A stretch of DNA of 52,572 nucleotides from Planctomycetaceae bacterium (GCA_015485495.1 WFTL01000171.1:1-52572); one strand, 5' to 3'; counted from the first letter of the stretch, positions 37,428 through 47,444 are shown. Notes: a model not told the origin generated them from the letters alone. Made by a program: numbers and translations.

Positions 37428-38948
37428 ATGACCTGGTTTCTTTTCAGCATCACCGGACCCGCCTGGTCGGTTCTGCAGCACAGCCCTCCTCTGGAACTGC
37501 TGATCAGTGCCCTGGTGTTCCTGGCCCACTGCCTCGGACTGATTTCCGCCGTTCAGGCCATCATGGAAACCCGCACGTCCCAGGGCGCCATTGCCTGGGG
37601 AATTTCGCTGCTGACGTTTCCCTGGATCGCTGTCCCGGCCTACTGGGTGTTCGGGCAGTCCCGGTTTCGGGACTATGAAGTCATTCGCCGTCGCGGACTT
37701 CTGGACAGCACGGACACAATGTCTGAAACGGCCCGCGTTCTGCGTGACCAGGAACTTCTGACCGATGCCGATGCCGATCATCCGTTTCCTCACACGGAAC
37801 TGCTGCAGAAGCTGGCGAAGCTGCCGGCCACGCGGCGCAACAGTGCGGAACTGCTGATCAACGGACAGAACACGTTCGACGCGATCTTTGCGGCCATGGC
37901 TTCTGCCCGCCGGTACATTCTTGTGCAGTTTTACATCCTGCGCGACGATCGGCTCGGCACACGACTGAAGAACGTTCTTCTCGAGCGGGCCCATGCCGGA
38001 GTACGCGTGTACGTACTGTATGACGAACTGGGCAGCAGCCGGCTGTCCGAATCATGGATCGCCGAGCTGCGCGAGGCGGGCATCGCCATCCATCCGTTCA
38101 ACACGACCAGAGGACGTGGCAACCGGTTTCGTCTGAATTTTCGCAACCACCGCAAGATCGTCATTGTCGACGGTGTCACGGCTTTCGTCGGCGGCCATAA
38201 CGTGGGAGACGAATACCTGGGACACCACCCTGTCCTGACGCCCTGGCGCGACACCCATGTGGCCGTCCGCGGTCCGGTGGTGCAGTGCGTTCAGGTGTCC
38301 TTCGTGGAGGACTGGCTGTGGGCGGTCGGGTCGATTCCGGAATGGCGCACCCGGGAACGAGACGAACTGAACTGGCATCCGGAACCGGCTCCGGACAGCG
38401 ACATGATCGCTCTGTGCATGCCGACGGGGCCGGCGGATGATCTGGAAACGTGCACCCTGTTTTTTCTGGACCTGATCAACAGCGCGACGAAACGTCTGTG
38501 GATCGTCAGTCCGTATTTCGTGCCGGATCCGCAGCTTCTGTCAGCTCTGCAGCTGGCTGCTCTCCGCGGTGTCGATGTCCGGATCCTGATTCCGGACCGT
38601 CCCGACCAGAAGCTCGTCTGGTATTCGTCGTTTTCCTATCTGGAAGAAGCGGAACAGACCGGAGTGCGGGTGTTCCGTTACGCGCGAGGGTTTCTGCATC
38701 AGAAAGTCATGCTCATCGATGACCACACGGCCGCTGTGGGCACCGCCAACTTCGACAACCGGTCCATGCGGCTGAATTTCGAAGTCACGATGCTGTTCGC
38801 CGATGCGCAGTTCGCCCGGCAGGTGGCCGCCATGCTGGAAGACGATTTCGCCGACAGCCGCGAAGTGTTCGCTGCCGAATACACCGAAGCACCGTTCTGG
38901 TTTCGGCTGATTGTCCGAGTGGCCCGGCTGATGGCTCCCATCCAGTGA
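37428..38948 (+). CDS. cls: Cardiolipin synthase (phospholipase D superfamily)
   Basis: A 506-residue membrane enzyme joining phosphatidylglycerol molecules into cardiolipin. Two N-terminal membrane segments (about 22-45 and 52-76) carry the family phrase TRTSQGAIAWGISLLTFPWIAVPAYWVFG region. Two catalytic HKD motifs follow: NHRKIVIVDG near residue 240 and LHQKVMLIDD near 423, each with the downstream GG/N-type residues (GGHNVGDEY and GTANFDNRS). Residues FAAEYTEAPFWFRLIVRVARLMAPIQ at the end match the usual Cls C-terminus. ATG 37428 is chosen because homology and the first helix start there, although the frame is open from 37200. It is a single-gene unit flanked by minus-strand genes. Confidence 0.95.
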   Translation: MTWFLFSITGPAWSVLQHSPPLELLISALVFLAHCLGLISAVQAIMETRTSQGAIAWGISLLTFPWIAVPAYWVFGQSRFRDYEVIRRRGLLDSTDTMSETARVLRDQELLTDADADHPFPHTELLQKLAKLPATRRNSAELLINGQNTFDAIFAAMASARRYILVQFYILRDDRLGTRLKNVLLERAHAGVRVYVLYDELGSSRLSESWIAELREAGIAIHPFNTTRGRGNRFRLNFRNHRKIVIVDGVTAFVGGHNVGDEYLGHHPVLTPWRDTHVAVRGPVVQCVQVSFVEDWLWAVGSIPEWRTRERDELNWHPEPAPDSDMIALCMPTGPADDLETCTLFFLDLINSATKRLWIVSPYFVPDPQLLSALQLAALRGVDVRILIPDRPDQKLVWYSSFSYLEEAEQTGVRVFRYARGFLHQKVMLIDDHTAAVGTANFDNRSMRLNFEVTMLFADAQFARQVAAMLEDDFADSREVFAAEYTEAPFWFRLIVRVARLMAPIQ

Positions 38949-39014
38949 TGCCCCGCCGGCTGCCCGGTGTCCGGCCTGTTCTTTCGCCCCGCGTATCCGC
39001 GGGCAGACATTCGT

Positions 39015-40523
39015 TCAGAATTCGATGCCGTAGCGTTCGGTCATCGTTCGGCGGATCTCAAACGTCGCGTTTTCAATCAGCCGAAAGCCTTCGATTTTCG
39101 TCTTCGTGGCGCCGGCCTGGATGCGGTTCTTGGCGGCGATGTGCGCTTTCGATTCCGCACGTGAACGGCTGGTCACATCTTCGTAGCCGGCGCCGCGATA
39201 ACCATAGTACCCGTAGTAACCGTTGTACCCGCCGCTGTAGCCATCACCGTATCCATACCCGCCGCTGGCATTGATATTCGACCGGGCCACGCCCGTATCG
39301 ATATTGGCCCCTTTTCGCTTCCCGGACATGTAACGCAGTGTTTCGGCCGTTTTCTGCCCGTAATCCAGCAGGTCCGGATCGACGTGGAGAATCGGCAGCC
39401 GGTCGATCTTTTTCGCATAACGATCAAACCAGAAGTTGTCTCCATTGCTGGATTTCGACCGTTTCTGCAGACCTTCGACCAGCTTCGTTACCGACTGGAA
39501 ATAGGCCAGAGAATGCCGGGCGATTTCATCCTGTGATGCTTCGGATTCCGTGTCTTCTTCCCGGAGACTGCTGAATTTCGTGGAAGGGATTTCCACGACA
39601 CTCAGAACCCGCCGCAATGCCTCCTCATCCAGGTCGCCTTCAGCCGTGATCATGCTGCCTTCGACCCGGAACACCCAGTTGTCGGCTCCCGGAAGTTCCG
39701 CTTCCAGATTCGTCAGCGCATTCAGAACGAGCGCTTTGGCGACATCGGCGTCGAACGGAATCGTCTGTCCGAAGGAAATTTCCGCCCGGCCGCGGGCCGA
39801 GTCGCTGATGGAAATTTTCAGACGGGCGCCCACAAGAGAAACCAGCAGATTCGTGATCTCTTCCACATTCAGTTCGTGTTCTTTCACGATCGGCGATTCC
39901 GACACATCCTGGTGCACGCGGTGCGGCTGAACCGCGTCCCGGGCATCGAAAGCCAGAACCATCTGCGGAGCAGATGGGCCCGCGCTGACCGCCTGGATGG
40001 ACGACCGCAGATAATCGGAAATGCCTCCCAGTTCGTTCTGTCTCTGGCGCAGCCAGCGAGACACGGCCTGTCGATTCGCCGGGTAAATCAGCCCCAGAAT
40101 ATTTTCTCCCAGGGACACGAAGTAGGCGTCGCTGGGCACCCAGGCCACTTCCTGGCCGTTCAGCGTATCGGTGTACCCGCCTTCGGCTCGGGCAATGAGC
40201 CGCATGGGCAGCGATTCCTTCAGGCTGATCACCGCCACTTCCCACGCCTGAGCAAACCGCCGGACCGGATCCACCTGAGCGCTGACCACCACCCGGTCTG
40301 CTTCCGGCGGCAGATACATGGGACGATTCGCCACGGCGTCCGGACTGCCCCAGCCGTTCTTCGATGCCATGTCCGTGGACAGAATCCGATCGACATCGAT
40401 GATCAGGGCGACATTGGCGCCGATCGGTACCATTTCAGCCAGCTCATCGAAATCCGCTGCCCGACAGCAGATTCCTCCCCAGGTCATCATCACCGCGGAC
40501 AACACGACAGCCGCATGTTTCAT
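39015..40523 (-). CDS. Secreted hypothetical protein with Gly/Tyr-rich C-terminal segment
   Basis: 502 residues from ATG 40523. A signal peptide spans about residues 1-22 (HAAVVLSAVMMTWGGICCRA). The body is a mixed alpha/beta domain of unknown family. Near the N-terminus (25-45) it reads like planctomycete secreted proteins that begin with MVPIGANVALIIDVD, and a repeat of this theme appears in the middle (VWVPSDAYFVSLGENILGLI). Residues about 420-450 are low complexity, with many Gly and Tyr (GYGYGDGYSGGYNGYYGYYGY). A basic Ala/Lys/Arg segment follows, ending in a short amphipathic tail. The frame extends to 40793 but has no signal there. It follows the SHD1 protein gene, 145 bases away on the same strand. 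Function unknown. Confidence 0.8.
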   Translation of the reverse strand: MKHAAVVLSAVMMTWGGICCRAADFDELAEMVPIGANVALIIDVDRILSTDMASKNGWGSPDAVANRPMYLPPEADRVVVSAQVDPVRRFAQAWEVAVISLKESLPMRLIARAEGGYTDTLNGQEVAWVPSDAYFVSLGENILGLIYPANRQAVSRWLRQRQNELGGISDYLRSSIQAVSAGPSAPQMVLAFDARDAVQPHRVHQDVSESPIVKEHELNVEEITNLLVSLVGARLKISISDSARGRAEISFGQTIPFDADVAKALVLNALTNLEAELPGADNWVFRVEGSMITAEGDLDEEALRRVLSVVEIPSTKFSSLREEDTESEASQDEIARHSLAYFQSVTKLVEGLQKRSKSSNGDNFWFDRYAKKIDRLPILHVDPDLLDYGQKTAETLRYMSGKRKGANIDTGVARSNINASGGYGYGDGYSGGYNGYYGYYGYRGAGYEDVTSRSRAESKAHIAAKNRIQAGATKTKIEGFRLIENATFEIRRTMTERYGIEF

Positions 40524-40668
40524 CGCAGACCACTTTCGCTGGTACCGAAGGAAGGCGAACGGAACTCGCATCATTCCGTCCGCAGGCAGCAGAGTCAAGG
40601 ACCGAACAGACGCTCCGACGCCGAATGGAGACGGCTGCCCGGTGTCCTGGCCCACATCGGAGATTCGC

Positions 40669-41649
40669 CTACCGGCGACTGATCTGCACACTGCCGACAA
40701 CCGTGTATCCCGGGTTGCGCTGCAGAGCCGCCTGCTGAGCGGCCAGGCTGTTTCTGGCGGGCACCACCACGCGCACGGGCCGTCCCGGAACACCCGGGTT
40801 CGGCATCAGCCGGACTTCCCACAGCGACGTCACGCCCGCATCCACGGCCAGCAGACCAAGCTGCATCAGTTCGATCTGTTCGCGCCGCTGTGCCGCGGCC
40901 TGCTGCTGCTGCCGCCGTTCGTTGCGCTGTCTTTGAAATTCGGCTGCTTCCGCCCGCAGCAGAACGTTCTCCTGCTCCTTCTGTTCCTGATCGGCCTGTT
41001 CCGCACTCCACCTGTCCCACCCCGACTCGAGTACCTGGCGATCGGCATCGGAAAACAGAAACAGCGGCACTGCGTATTCATCACCGTTCGGAAGTTTCAT
41101 GAGCACACCGTCCACGGGAATCGACCGTTTTTCCCGCCGCAGTTTTCGTGCCCACTTCCGAAAGTCCTCTTCCGTCTGCACGCTGTCGTCGTCGACGGCC
41201 GCGATGAGTTTCGGGAGCATCGCCTGGTAGACCGGATCCAGTGAACGAAAACGCTTTCCGTTCACATACGGCGTGCCGCTGCGATTTTCGATGACCACCG
41301 GACCACTGCGATATCCGAGCACCGTTCCTTTGATTTTCAGGCCGGAGTTCAGTGTCCACATCTGCTGCTGGCGACTGACCGCTGAAGCACCCTGTTCCAG
41401 ATATTTCCGGACGAATGCGCGATCGGCCTCGCTGAGTTCATCCACCTGGACCGCATGCAGTTTTCCTTTGCGATCTCGCAAAACGGCCAGATCATCGCTG
41501 GCTGCAAACAGTTCCGCGCGCCACCGATGACGCCCCGTGGCATCCGACCATTCCCGCAGTGCTCCGGAAACTTCCAATGGAAATACGGCCAGCACCAAAA
41601 GCAGCAGGAACCACCGCACCGTGCGGTGCGTGTTCAGGACAGGCTTCAT
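40669..41649 (-). CDS. SHD1 (SLA1 homology domain 1) secreted protein
   Basis: 326 residues. A signal peptide spans about residues 1-29 (WFLLLLVLAVFPLEVSG). SHD1 domain: residues about 30-86, with REWSDATGRHRWRAELFAA, VLRDRKGKLHAVQVDELSEADRAFV. This is the classic planctomycete version of the yeast SLA1 domain, usually found in exported proteins. A middle domain (about 95-205) has no family name. A Gln/Glu/Arg-rich coiled-coil stretch (about 215-265) is followed by a C-terminal beta segment. Coding is clear from the ordered domain and signal; the role is unknown. It lies upstream of the Gly/Tyr-rich secreted protein and may share its transcript. Confidence 0.88.
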   Translation of the reverse strand: MKPVLNTHRTVRWFLLLLVLAVFPLEVSGALREWSDATGRHRWRAELFAASDDLAVLRDRKGKLHAVQVDELSEADRAFVRKYLEQGASAVSRQQQMWTLNSGLKIKGTVLGYRSGPVVIENRSGTPYVNGKRFRSLDPVYQAMLPKLIAAVDDDSVQTEEDFRKWARKLRREKRSIPVDGVLMKLPNGDEYAVPLFLFSDADRQVLESGWDRWSAEQADQEQKEQENVLLRAEAAEFQRQRNERRQQQQAAAQRREQIELMQLGLLAVDAGVTSLWEVRLMPNPGVPGRPVRVVVPARNSLAAQQAALQRNPGYTVVGSVQISRR

Positions 41650-41806
41650 GAATTTCTCCCGTTGTCATCTTCGGTGCAGGACGCTGCTTTTGTGCAGAAC
41701 ACGTGGTCTGCAGGAAGACAATCATTCAGTCAGTGATCTTCCGGGAGCAGCAGGCAAAAGGCAAGATGCCGGCAGAAGAACTTTTCGTGCCGGGCCGGCG
41801 GGCGAT

Positions 41807-42142
41807 TCACGATGCGTTCGGTTCATCCTGACTGCCGGCCGCACGCACACGTTTTCTCACATCGGTTTCCACCACACCGAACGCCTGTTCATGGCGGCTG
41901 ATGGCCGTGGCCAGAGCGCTGAGCAGCCGCTTGGCGCTGTAAGGAGTCATGATGATGCGCTGACCGATCCGGACGGTCACCTGGCCGGTCGCAAACGGCG
42001 CGGGATTGAGCCCGAGATCCAGAATCAGTTCTTCCGGTGTGCTCGACACCCGACAAAAGTTCGCGTAGCCGGTCTGCACGTCCGAATCGTCCAGGAGGAT
42101 TTCCTGAGTCGCTTCTGACGATGTGTCCTGGTCTTCATTCAT
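41807..42142 (-). CDS. DUF3467 domain protein
   Basis: A 111-residue soluble protein. The DUF3467 domain (about 20-95) shows the typical order: YANFCRVSSTPEELILDLGLNP, then a basic beta strand VTVRIGQRIIMTPYSAKRLLSALATAI. The family is small, widespread in planctomycetes and other bacteria, and of unknown function; homologues resemble DNA- or phage-associated beta proteins only weakly. No signal peptide. The start is ATG 42142, without a strong Shine-Dalgarno. It stands apart from its neighbours, with 157 bases to the SHD1 gene. Confidence 0.88.
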   Translation of the reverse strand: MNEDQDTSSEATQEILLDDSDVQTGYANFCRVSSTPEELILDLGLNPAPFATGQVTVRIGQRIIMTPYSAKRLLSALATAISRHEQAFGVVETDVRKRVRAAGSQDEPNAS

Positions 42143-42423
42143 GAAACGGATGCTTCGGCTGAAGGATGGAAAACGGACAAAGTCCGCGAAACTCGATCAC
42201 CCTGACGCAGATGATCTCTTTGCCGACCGCGCATGCTACACACGCGCGGCGGAATCCTCCAGGCGTTACAGGCCCGTCTGCCGGACAGTCGTCATACGGC
42301 GCCGGTGCGGCGACCGCTTGACAGAACCGGCCCGGCCCGGATGATCGGCGTCTCCGGACCGGCTGTCTGATGCGGCGGACCGGTTCTTTCTGTTCGCCGT
42401 CCGCTGTCGAGGGAGCCGACTCC

Positions 42424-43572
42424 ATGATGCGTGTCTGTCTGCTGTTCGTGTGGGGAGCGGCGGCCGCAGTCGGCACAGCCGCCGGGCCGCCGTCGGATGG
42501 TCCGCCGGAACCTTTTCTTCAGGACCGGCCGCTGCAGATCACAACGCTGTTCGAAGATGACCGTTTTCCCAACATCGTGGTCAGTGTTCAGGGAACGCTG
42601 CTGGCTGTCTGCGGCCGGGAACAGGTGCGCGTGCGCCGCAGTACGGACGGCGGTGTCACCTGGGAGGATCCGCTGACGATCGCCGAACAGGGCCTGCACG
42701 CAGGCGGGGTCACTGTGGACGAAACCACGGGCCACCTTCTGGTCTTTGTGGAAGACCATCATCCGCCGGCTCCTCTGACCATGTGGCGGAGTACGGATGA
42801 CGGGCGGACATGGAAGCCCGAACGTCCGGTCGTCCTTCCCGATCGTTTCGGTCATGTGCCGTCGATGCACATGAACGAACACGGCATCACGCTGAAACAC
42901 GGGCCCTGGCGCGGGAGACTGCTGCGAGCCAGCCGGTTTTACGCCGGAAAGAACGAACGAGCCCGCTGGCCCGACCATTACACGAATGCCGTCTACAGCG
43001 ACGACGGTGGCCGGACCTGGCAGACGAGCGATCCGTTTCCGGAACACGGCACCGGTGAAGCGGCCGTGGCGGAACTGTCCGACGGCCGAATCTGCTGCAA
43101 TTCCCGGGTCCACTGGGACGCGCGCCCCCGCAACACCCGCCGCCGCAGTGCGGTCAGCCGCGACGGCGGACAGTCATGGACCGACCTGACCATCGTGGAC
43201 GTTCTGCCGGATGGCGACCAGCAGCGTTCCTACGGATGCATGGGCGGTCTGACACGTCTGCCTGTTGCCGGCCACGACATCCTCATTTTCAGCAACATCG
43301 ACTGCCCTGGTCCGGAACGCGAAAATGCCACCGTGTGGGCCAGCTTCGACGGCGGCCGGACCTGGCCTGTCAAACGACTGATTCAGCCCGGTCCTGCCGC
43401 CTATTCGTCTCTGACAGCCGGCCGCCCGGGAACAGTGACGGAAGGAGGCATCTGGCTGCTGGGAGAAGGCGAGAACGGCAGCATCCGTGTGGTTCGGTTC
43501 TCTCTTGCCTGGCTTCTGCAGGGCACCCTCACCGGCGACGGATCGATCCCCGCATTTGCGAAACCGCGATGA
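42424..43572 (+). CDS. Secreted sialidase-like protein with BNR/Asp-box repeats
   Basis: 382 residues from ATG 42424, with GAGGGAG eight bases upstream. A signal peptide spans about residues 1-20 (CLLFVWGAAAAVGTAAG). Five Asp-box repeats (S-x-D-x-G-x-T-W type) are visible: STDGGVTW, STDDGRTW, SDDGGRTW, SRDGGQSW and SFDGGRTW, consistent with a six-bladed beta-propeller of the sialidase superfamily. FPNIVVSVQGTLLAVCG sits near the usual position of the FRIP motif but is not the exact motif. In planctomycetes such proteins are common and most have not been shown to release sialic acid; the catalytic Arg triad and Tyr/Glu pair could not be verified. It is divergent from nothing close by and convergent with phnW. 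Confidence 0.85.
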   Translation: MMRVCLLFVWGAAAAVGTAAGPPSDGPPEPFLQDRPLQITTLFEDDRFPNIVVSVQGTLLAVCGREQVRVRRSTDGGVTWEDPLTIAEQGLHAGGVTVDETTGHLLVFVEDHHPPAPLTMWRSTDDGRTWKPERPVVLPDRFGHVPSMHMNEHGITLKHGPWRGRLLRASRFYAGKNERARWPDHYTNAVYSDDGGRTWQTSDPFPEHGTGEAAVAELSDGRICCNSRVHWDARPRNTRRRSAVSRDGGQSWTDLTIVDVLPDGDQQRSYGCMGGLTRLPVAGHDILIFSNIDCPGPERENATVWASFDGGRTWPVKRLIQPGPAAYSSLTAGRPGTVTEGGIWLLGEGENGSIRVVRFSLAWLLQGTLTGDGSIPAFAKPR

Positions 43573-43579
43573 ATCATGA

Positions 43580-44692
43580 TCAGGTCCAGTACATGGACCG
43601 TTCCACGGCATCGACCAGCCGATCGATGTCATCAGGAAACACGTGACCGATCGTGCCGATGCGGAACGAATCGACTCCCGTCACCTTTCCCGGATAGATC
43701 ACGAACCCCTGCTGTTTCAGAAGATCGTAGAACCTGCGAAATTCGTAGTCGGGATGATCCGGATTGAGGAACGAGGTGATGATCGGGCTGTGATACGCTT
43801 TGGGCAGCACGCACTGAAAACCCAGCCGCTCCATTCCCTCCACCAGACGCCGCTGGTTTTCCGCATAACGGGCGTGCCGGGCTTCGACGCCGCCTTCTTC
43901 ATCCAGTTCCTGCAGCGCCTGATAGAAAGCGCGAACGGTGTGCGTGGGACTGGTGTACCGCCACTTGCCCTGCCCGTCTTCCATGACGCGCCACTGATCG
44001 TACAGATCCAGAGACAGCGATCGGGCCTGGCCGCGTGTCTGTTCCAGAAGCGACCGGCGGGCGATGATGAAGCCGAATCCCGGCACACCCTGAATGCACT
44101 TGTTGGCCGATGAAATGATGTAGTCGATGCCCAGTTCGCCGACATCCAGCGGCACTCCGCCAAAGGCACTCATGGAATCCACCAGCAGCACGCGGTCCCG
44201 CGATTTCACGATTCCCGCGATGTCATCCAGAGGATTCATCATGCCGGTGGTCGTTTCATTGTGGACGACGACCACGTGCGACAGGTCCGGTCGGCCGTCG
44301 AGCTCCTCTTCCAGCCGCCGCAGATCGGGCGGATCGAGTTCCCCCGAATCATGCACGATGTGATCGATGTTCAGTCGTTCGGCAATCTGAGCCAGACGGT
44401 TTCCGTAGGCCCCGTTGGCCAGCACCAGAAGCTGTCCGTCTGACGGAACAGCCGTGCCGATCGTCGCTTCCACGGAAAACGTACCGCTGCCCTGCATGAG
44501 CACACAGGTGTATTCGTCCGGACAGGCGGACGTGGCCAGTTGCACGAGCCGCCGTCGGATGGGTGTCACCACACCGTGGTTGTAGTCATCGTCCCACGTG
44601 CACCAGTCGCGATCCATCGCCAGCCGGACAGTCGGCGATGTGGACAGCGGACCTGGCGTGAGCAGCAGATAGTCGTTGTCTGTTCGTTCCAT
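43580..44692 (-). CDS. phnW: 2-aminoethylphosphonate:pyruvate aminotransferase
   Basis: PLP-dependent fold-type I transaminase making phosphonoacetaldehyde and alanine from 2-aminoethylphosphonate and pyruvate. 370 residues from ATG 44692. The N-terminus [26 protein letters not shown] (30-41) and [13 protein letters not shown] (68-80) are PhnW hallmarks. The Schiff-base Lys198 lies in [15 protein letters not shown], and the PLP-binding Asp172 in [11 protein letters not shown]. An ATG at 44725 overlapping the upstream phnY stop (TGATG) could add 11 residues; homology favours 44692. It is last in the phnA-phnY-phnW operon and convergent with the plus-strand sialidase-like gene, whose stop is eight bases away. 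Confidence 0.95.
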   Translation of the reverse strand: MERTDNDYLLLTPGPLSTSPTVRLAMDRDWCTWDDDYNHGVVTPIRRRLVQLATSACPDEYTCVLMQGSGTFSVEATIGTAVPSDGQLLVLANGAYGNRLAQIAERLNIDHIVHDSGELDPPDLRRLEEELDGRPDLSHVVVVHNETTTGMMNPLDDIAGIVKSRDRVLLVDSMSAFGGVPLDVGELGIDYIISSANKCIQGVPGFGFIIARRSLLEQTRGQARSLSLDLYDQWRVMEDGQGKWRYTSPTHTVRAFYQALQELDEEGGVEARHARYAENQRRLVEGMERLGFQCVLPKAYHSPIITSFLNPDHPDYEFRRFYDLLKQQGFVIYPGKVTGVDSFRIGTIGHVFPDDIDRLVDAVERSMYWT

Positions 44693-44724
44693 GGATTCCG
44701 TATTCCGGCAGTCTGTTCTGATCA

Positions 44725-46149
44725 TCAGCCCCACGGAAGACTGAACGTCTTCACATTCGTCATGTACTTCATGGCTTCGATCACTCCTTCCTTGATGCCC
44801 AGTCCGGAATCCTTCACTCCTCCGAACGGACTGGATTCGATTCGAAACCCGGGGATTTCATTGATGTTCGTGGTTCCTGTGCGCAGTTCCCGAACAGCCT
44901 GCAGGGCCCGATCCAGACGGTTCGTGACCACCGCCGTGCTCAGGCCGAAGTTCCCGCTGTTGTACCAGGCGATGGCATCATCCAGATCCCGGATGGGCAG
45001 AACGGGAGCCAGGGGACCGAAGCTTTCCTGCACCACCACTTCCGAGGTGCGCGGCACGTCGCGGAGCACGGTGGGTTCCATGAGGGCTCCGCGACGGCGG
45101 CCGCCAAGCAGAACCGTGGCGCCGTCCTGCACGGCCTGCTGCACCCGCGATTCCAGAACCGCAGCCGCCGCTTCATCGATCACCGTGCCCACCCGGGTGT
45201 CCGGATCTTCGGGATCTCCGGCCGTGTATTCTCGAGCCTTTTCGACAAGCCGTTCCACGAACTCTTCCAGAATCGATTCCTGCACCAGAATCCGCTTGAC
45301 GGCCGTGCACCGCTGACCGGAATTGCGAAAACTGCCTTCTGCCGCCAGGGCCGCCGCCTCTGCCGGATCGGCATCGTCCAGCACAATGAGCGGAGAATTG
45401 CCTCCCAGTTCCAGACACAGTTTTTTGTAACCGACTGTGCGGGCGATCTGTTTTCCGACCTGAACGGATCCTGTGAACGACACCAGTTCCACACGCGGAT
45501 CGGTCAGCATGGGCGTGACGACTTCGTCGATGTCGCCGAGGAACACGCTGAGCATCCAGCCGGGAAGACCGGCTTCATAAAGCAGCTCACAGAATTTCAG
45601 AGCCGTCAGAGGCGTTTTTTCACTGGGTTTCAGCAGCATGGGAGCTCCGGCGGCAATCGCGGGAGCCACCTTGTGCACGACCTGATTCAAAGGGTGATTG
45701 AATGGTGAGACAGCCGCCACCAGCTTCACCGGCTGCCGAAACGTGAAAATCTTCCGGGGTTTTCCCTGAGGCGAAATATCGCAGGAGAAAATCTGTCCGT
45801 CGTCCTTCAGAGCCTCCATCGCGGCGAATTCGAGAACATCCGAACTGCGCCCCAGTTCGTACTGCGTTTCGCGAATGCACATGCCTCCCTCACGGGTGAT
45901 CAGCCCGGCGAATTCGTCGCGCCGTTCTGCCAGCAGGCCGGCCGCGGTCCGCAGGATGTCGTGCCGTTCGAAGCGGGTGAGCGGTTTTGCGGCACCGTCC
46001 ACCGCCGCACAGATCGCCCGTTCCAGGTGGTCCGGTCCGATCACTGCGGCCCGGCCGGTCAGAGAATTGTCCCAGGGATAATGCACATCCAGCCAGCGAC
46101 CGGTTGTCACTGGCTCCCCGGCAATGAAAGAAGGCAGTTCCCGTGTCAT
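44725..46149 (-). CDS. phnY: Phosphonoacetaldehyde dehydrogenase
   Basis: NAD-dependent aldehyde dehydrogenase, 474 residues. It oxidises phosphonoacetaldehyde to phosphonoacetate. Catalytic Cys281 is in [12 protein letters not shown] and general base Glu247 in [16 protein letters not shown]. The coenzyme-binding segments are [29 protein letters not shown] and [10 protein letters not shown]. The tail [14 protein letters not shown] ends the active-site tunnel. The general family would allow other substrates, but its position between phnA and phnW (overlapping phnA by four bases, ATGA) makes phosphonoacetaldehyde the natural one, as in Sinorhizobium meliloti phnWAY. Confidence 0.92.
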   Translation of the reverse strand: MTRELPSFIAGEPVTTGRWLDVHYPWDNSLTGRAAVIGPDHLERAICAAVDGAAKPLTRFERHDILRTAAGLLAERRDEFAGLITREGGMCIRETQYELGRSSDVLEFAAMEALKDDGQIFSCDISPQGKPRKIFTFRQPVKLVAAVSPFNHPLNQVVHKVAPAIAAGAPMLLKPSEKTPLTALKFCELLYEAGLPGWMLSVFLGDIDEVVTPMLTDPRVELVSFTGSVQVGKQIARTVGYKKLCLELGGNSPLIVLDDADPAEAAALAAEGSFRNSGQRCTAVKRILVQESILEEFVERLVEKAREYTAGDPEDPDTRVGTVIDEAAAAVLESRVQQAVQDGATVLLGGRRRGALMEPTVLRDVPRTSEVVVQESFGPLAPVLPIRDLDDAIAWYNSGNFGLSTAVVTNRLDRALQAVRELRTGTTNINEIPGFRIESSPFGGVKDSGLGIKEGVIEAMKYMTNVKTFSLPWG

Positions 46150-47390
46150 GATCGGTCGTTCCGTGTTCCGTTGCAGGCGAAATCGAAGATGTCGAAATTT
46201 CTGGGATCCATGCGGGCCCGCTGAAGGTACCCGTCGGTCAGCGGTTCGCTCAGCAGAAAGGGCACCATCTGTTCATAGCGGCCGCCATGAGACCGCAGGC
46301 CGCCTTCCAGAACGCTCAGATCGTGGTGTTCCGGTGTTTTTCCCAGCACCACACTGCGGCCGGACAGAACCACCAGATCGCCGATGCGGTCCGGAGGCAG
46401 TTCCAGTTTCCGAGCAGCCTGGGAGCGGGTGAGGACTTCCGTGATTCCGTCCTGTTCATCCAGAAACCGAATCACGTCCGCTTCCGGCGCTCCCTGCTGC
46501 AGATGAACCATCACCAGAGCGCCCAGAGCCCCGTGATGGACGACGTACGGATCCGTGATGGGGCAGATGACCCGGGCGATCGGCCCGAATCGATCCGTCA
46601 GAAGCGATTCCACGTAGATGACATTGGGAGCGCCATCGGCCCGGTTTTTGCCGTTCATGCCGTGATCGGCCGTCGCCGCCACGAGGCAGCCGGCCTGCAG
46701 GAGACGTCCGATCTGTTCATCCAGGGCCGCGTGGAATTCCAGACTTTCCGGTGCTTCCGGAGGATACCGGTGCTGCATGTAGTCGGTCAGCGACAGGTAC
46801 AGAAAATCCGCCCGGCCCTGTTCCACCAGAGCCGCACCGGCTTCCAGAACATACACGGACGCATCGCCCGAATAAATCTCCGGACGCGACCGCCCGACGA
46901 TCGATTCGGCTCCGTCGATGCCATGCGAAGCAGCCCGCGCTTCATCCACCTTTTCGGACGAAAAGGCGATCCCGCCGCGGGAGACGATGCCGTTGCCCAG
47001 AACCGTTCGCAGTTTCTCCTTGGCGGTGATGAACGCCACTTTCCGTCCCGCATCGGCCGCGGCCGTCAGCAGCGTGCCGCACCGCAGAAATTCCGGTGCA
47101 TTCATCATCACTTCTTCACCGGTGTCGGGATTGAGAAAGAAATTGCCGGCAATGCCGTGTGCGGACGGCGGAACTCCCGTGACGATCGATGCGTTGTTGA
47201 CGTTGGTGAAGCTGGGAACCACACCGCGGGCCAGCCCGCGGTACCCGCGCCGGCACAGTTCGGCCGTGTGCGGCATTTTTCCATGGCACATGGAAACCGA
47301 AAGATATTCGTCTGCACAGCCGTCGATGCAGATGACAGCCACAGGGCGTTCCGGAGGCGCGTAGCGTCGCTGGTTGGCTTCGAATTCCAC
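46146..47390 (-). CDS. phnA: Phosphonoacetate hydrolase
   Basis: Alkaline-phosphatase-superfamily dizinc enzyme cleaving phosphonoacetate to acetate and phosphate. 414 residues. Metal ligands and nucleophile follow the family: Asp23 in VAVICIDGCADEY, nucleophile Thr62 in SFTNVNNASIVTGVPPSAHG, and ATADHGMNGKN with Asp/His ligands. SLTDYMQHRYPPEAPE carries further metal-binding residues, and SHGGRYEQMVPFLLSEPL near the C-terminus contains the last His ligand. The start is GTG 47390, supported by GAGGG six bases upstream and homology; the frame remains open to 47624 without family similarity. It is first gene of the phnA-phnY-phnW operon, with a candidate promoter 55 bases upstream. No regulator or phosphonate importer is obvious nearby, except possibly the MFS protein. 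Confidence 0.95.
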   Translation of the reverse strand: MEFEANQRRYAPPERPVAVICIDGCADEYLSVSMCHGKMPHTAELCRRGYRGLARGVVPSFTNVNNASIVTGVPPSAHGIAGNFFLNPDTGEEVMMNAPEFLRCGTLLTAAADAGRKVAFITAKEKLRTVLGNGIVSRGGIAFSSEKVDEARAASHGIDGAESIVGRSRPEIYSGDASVYVLEAGAALVEQGRADFLYLSLTDYMQHRYPPEAPESLEFHAALDEQIGRLLQAGCLVAATADHGMNGKNRADGAPNVIYVESLLTDRFGPIARVICPITDPYVVHHGALGALVMVHLQQGAPEADVIRFLDEQDGITEVLTRSQAARKLELPPDRIGDLVVLSGRSVVLGKTPEHHDLSVLEGGLRSHGGRYEQMVPFLLSEPLTDGYLQRARMDPRNFDIFDFACNGTRNDRS

Positions 47391-47444
47391 AGAAATCCCT
47401 CGCAAAGGGCCGATCCGATTCCGGCTCCACGGCAGCCGGAGCGG

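Noticed and set aside
40669-40793. Extension of the Gly/Tyr-rich protein frame to 592 residues
   Set aside because: It overlaps the SHD1 gene's 3' end and would bury the signal peptide that begins at ATG 40523.
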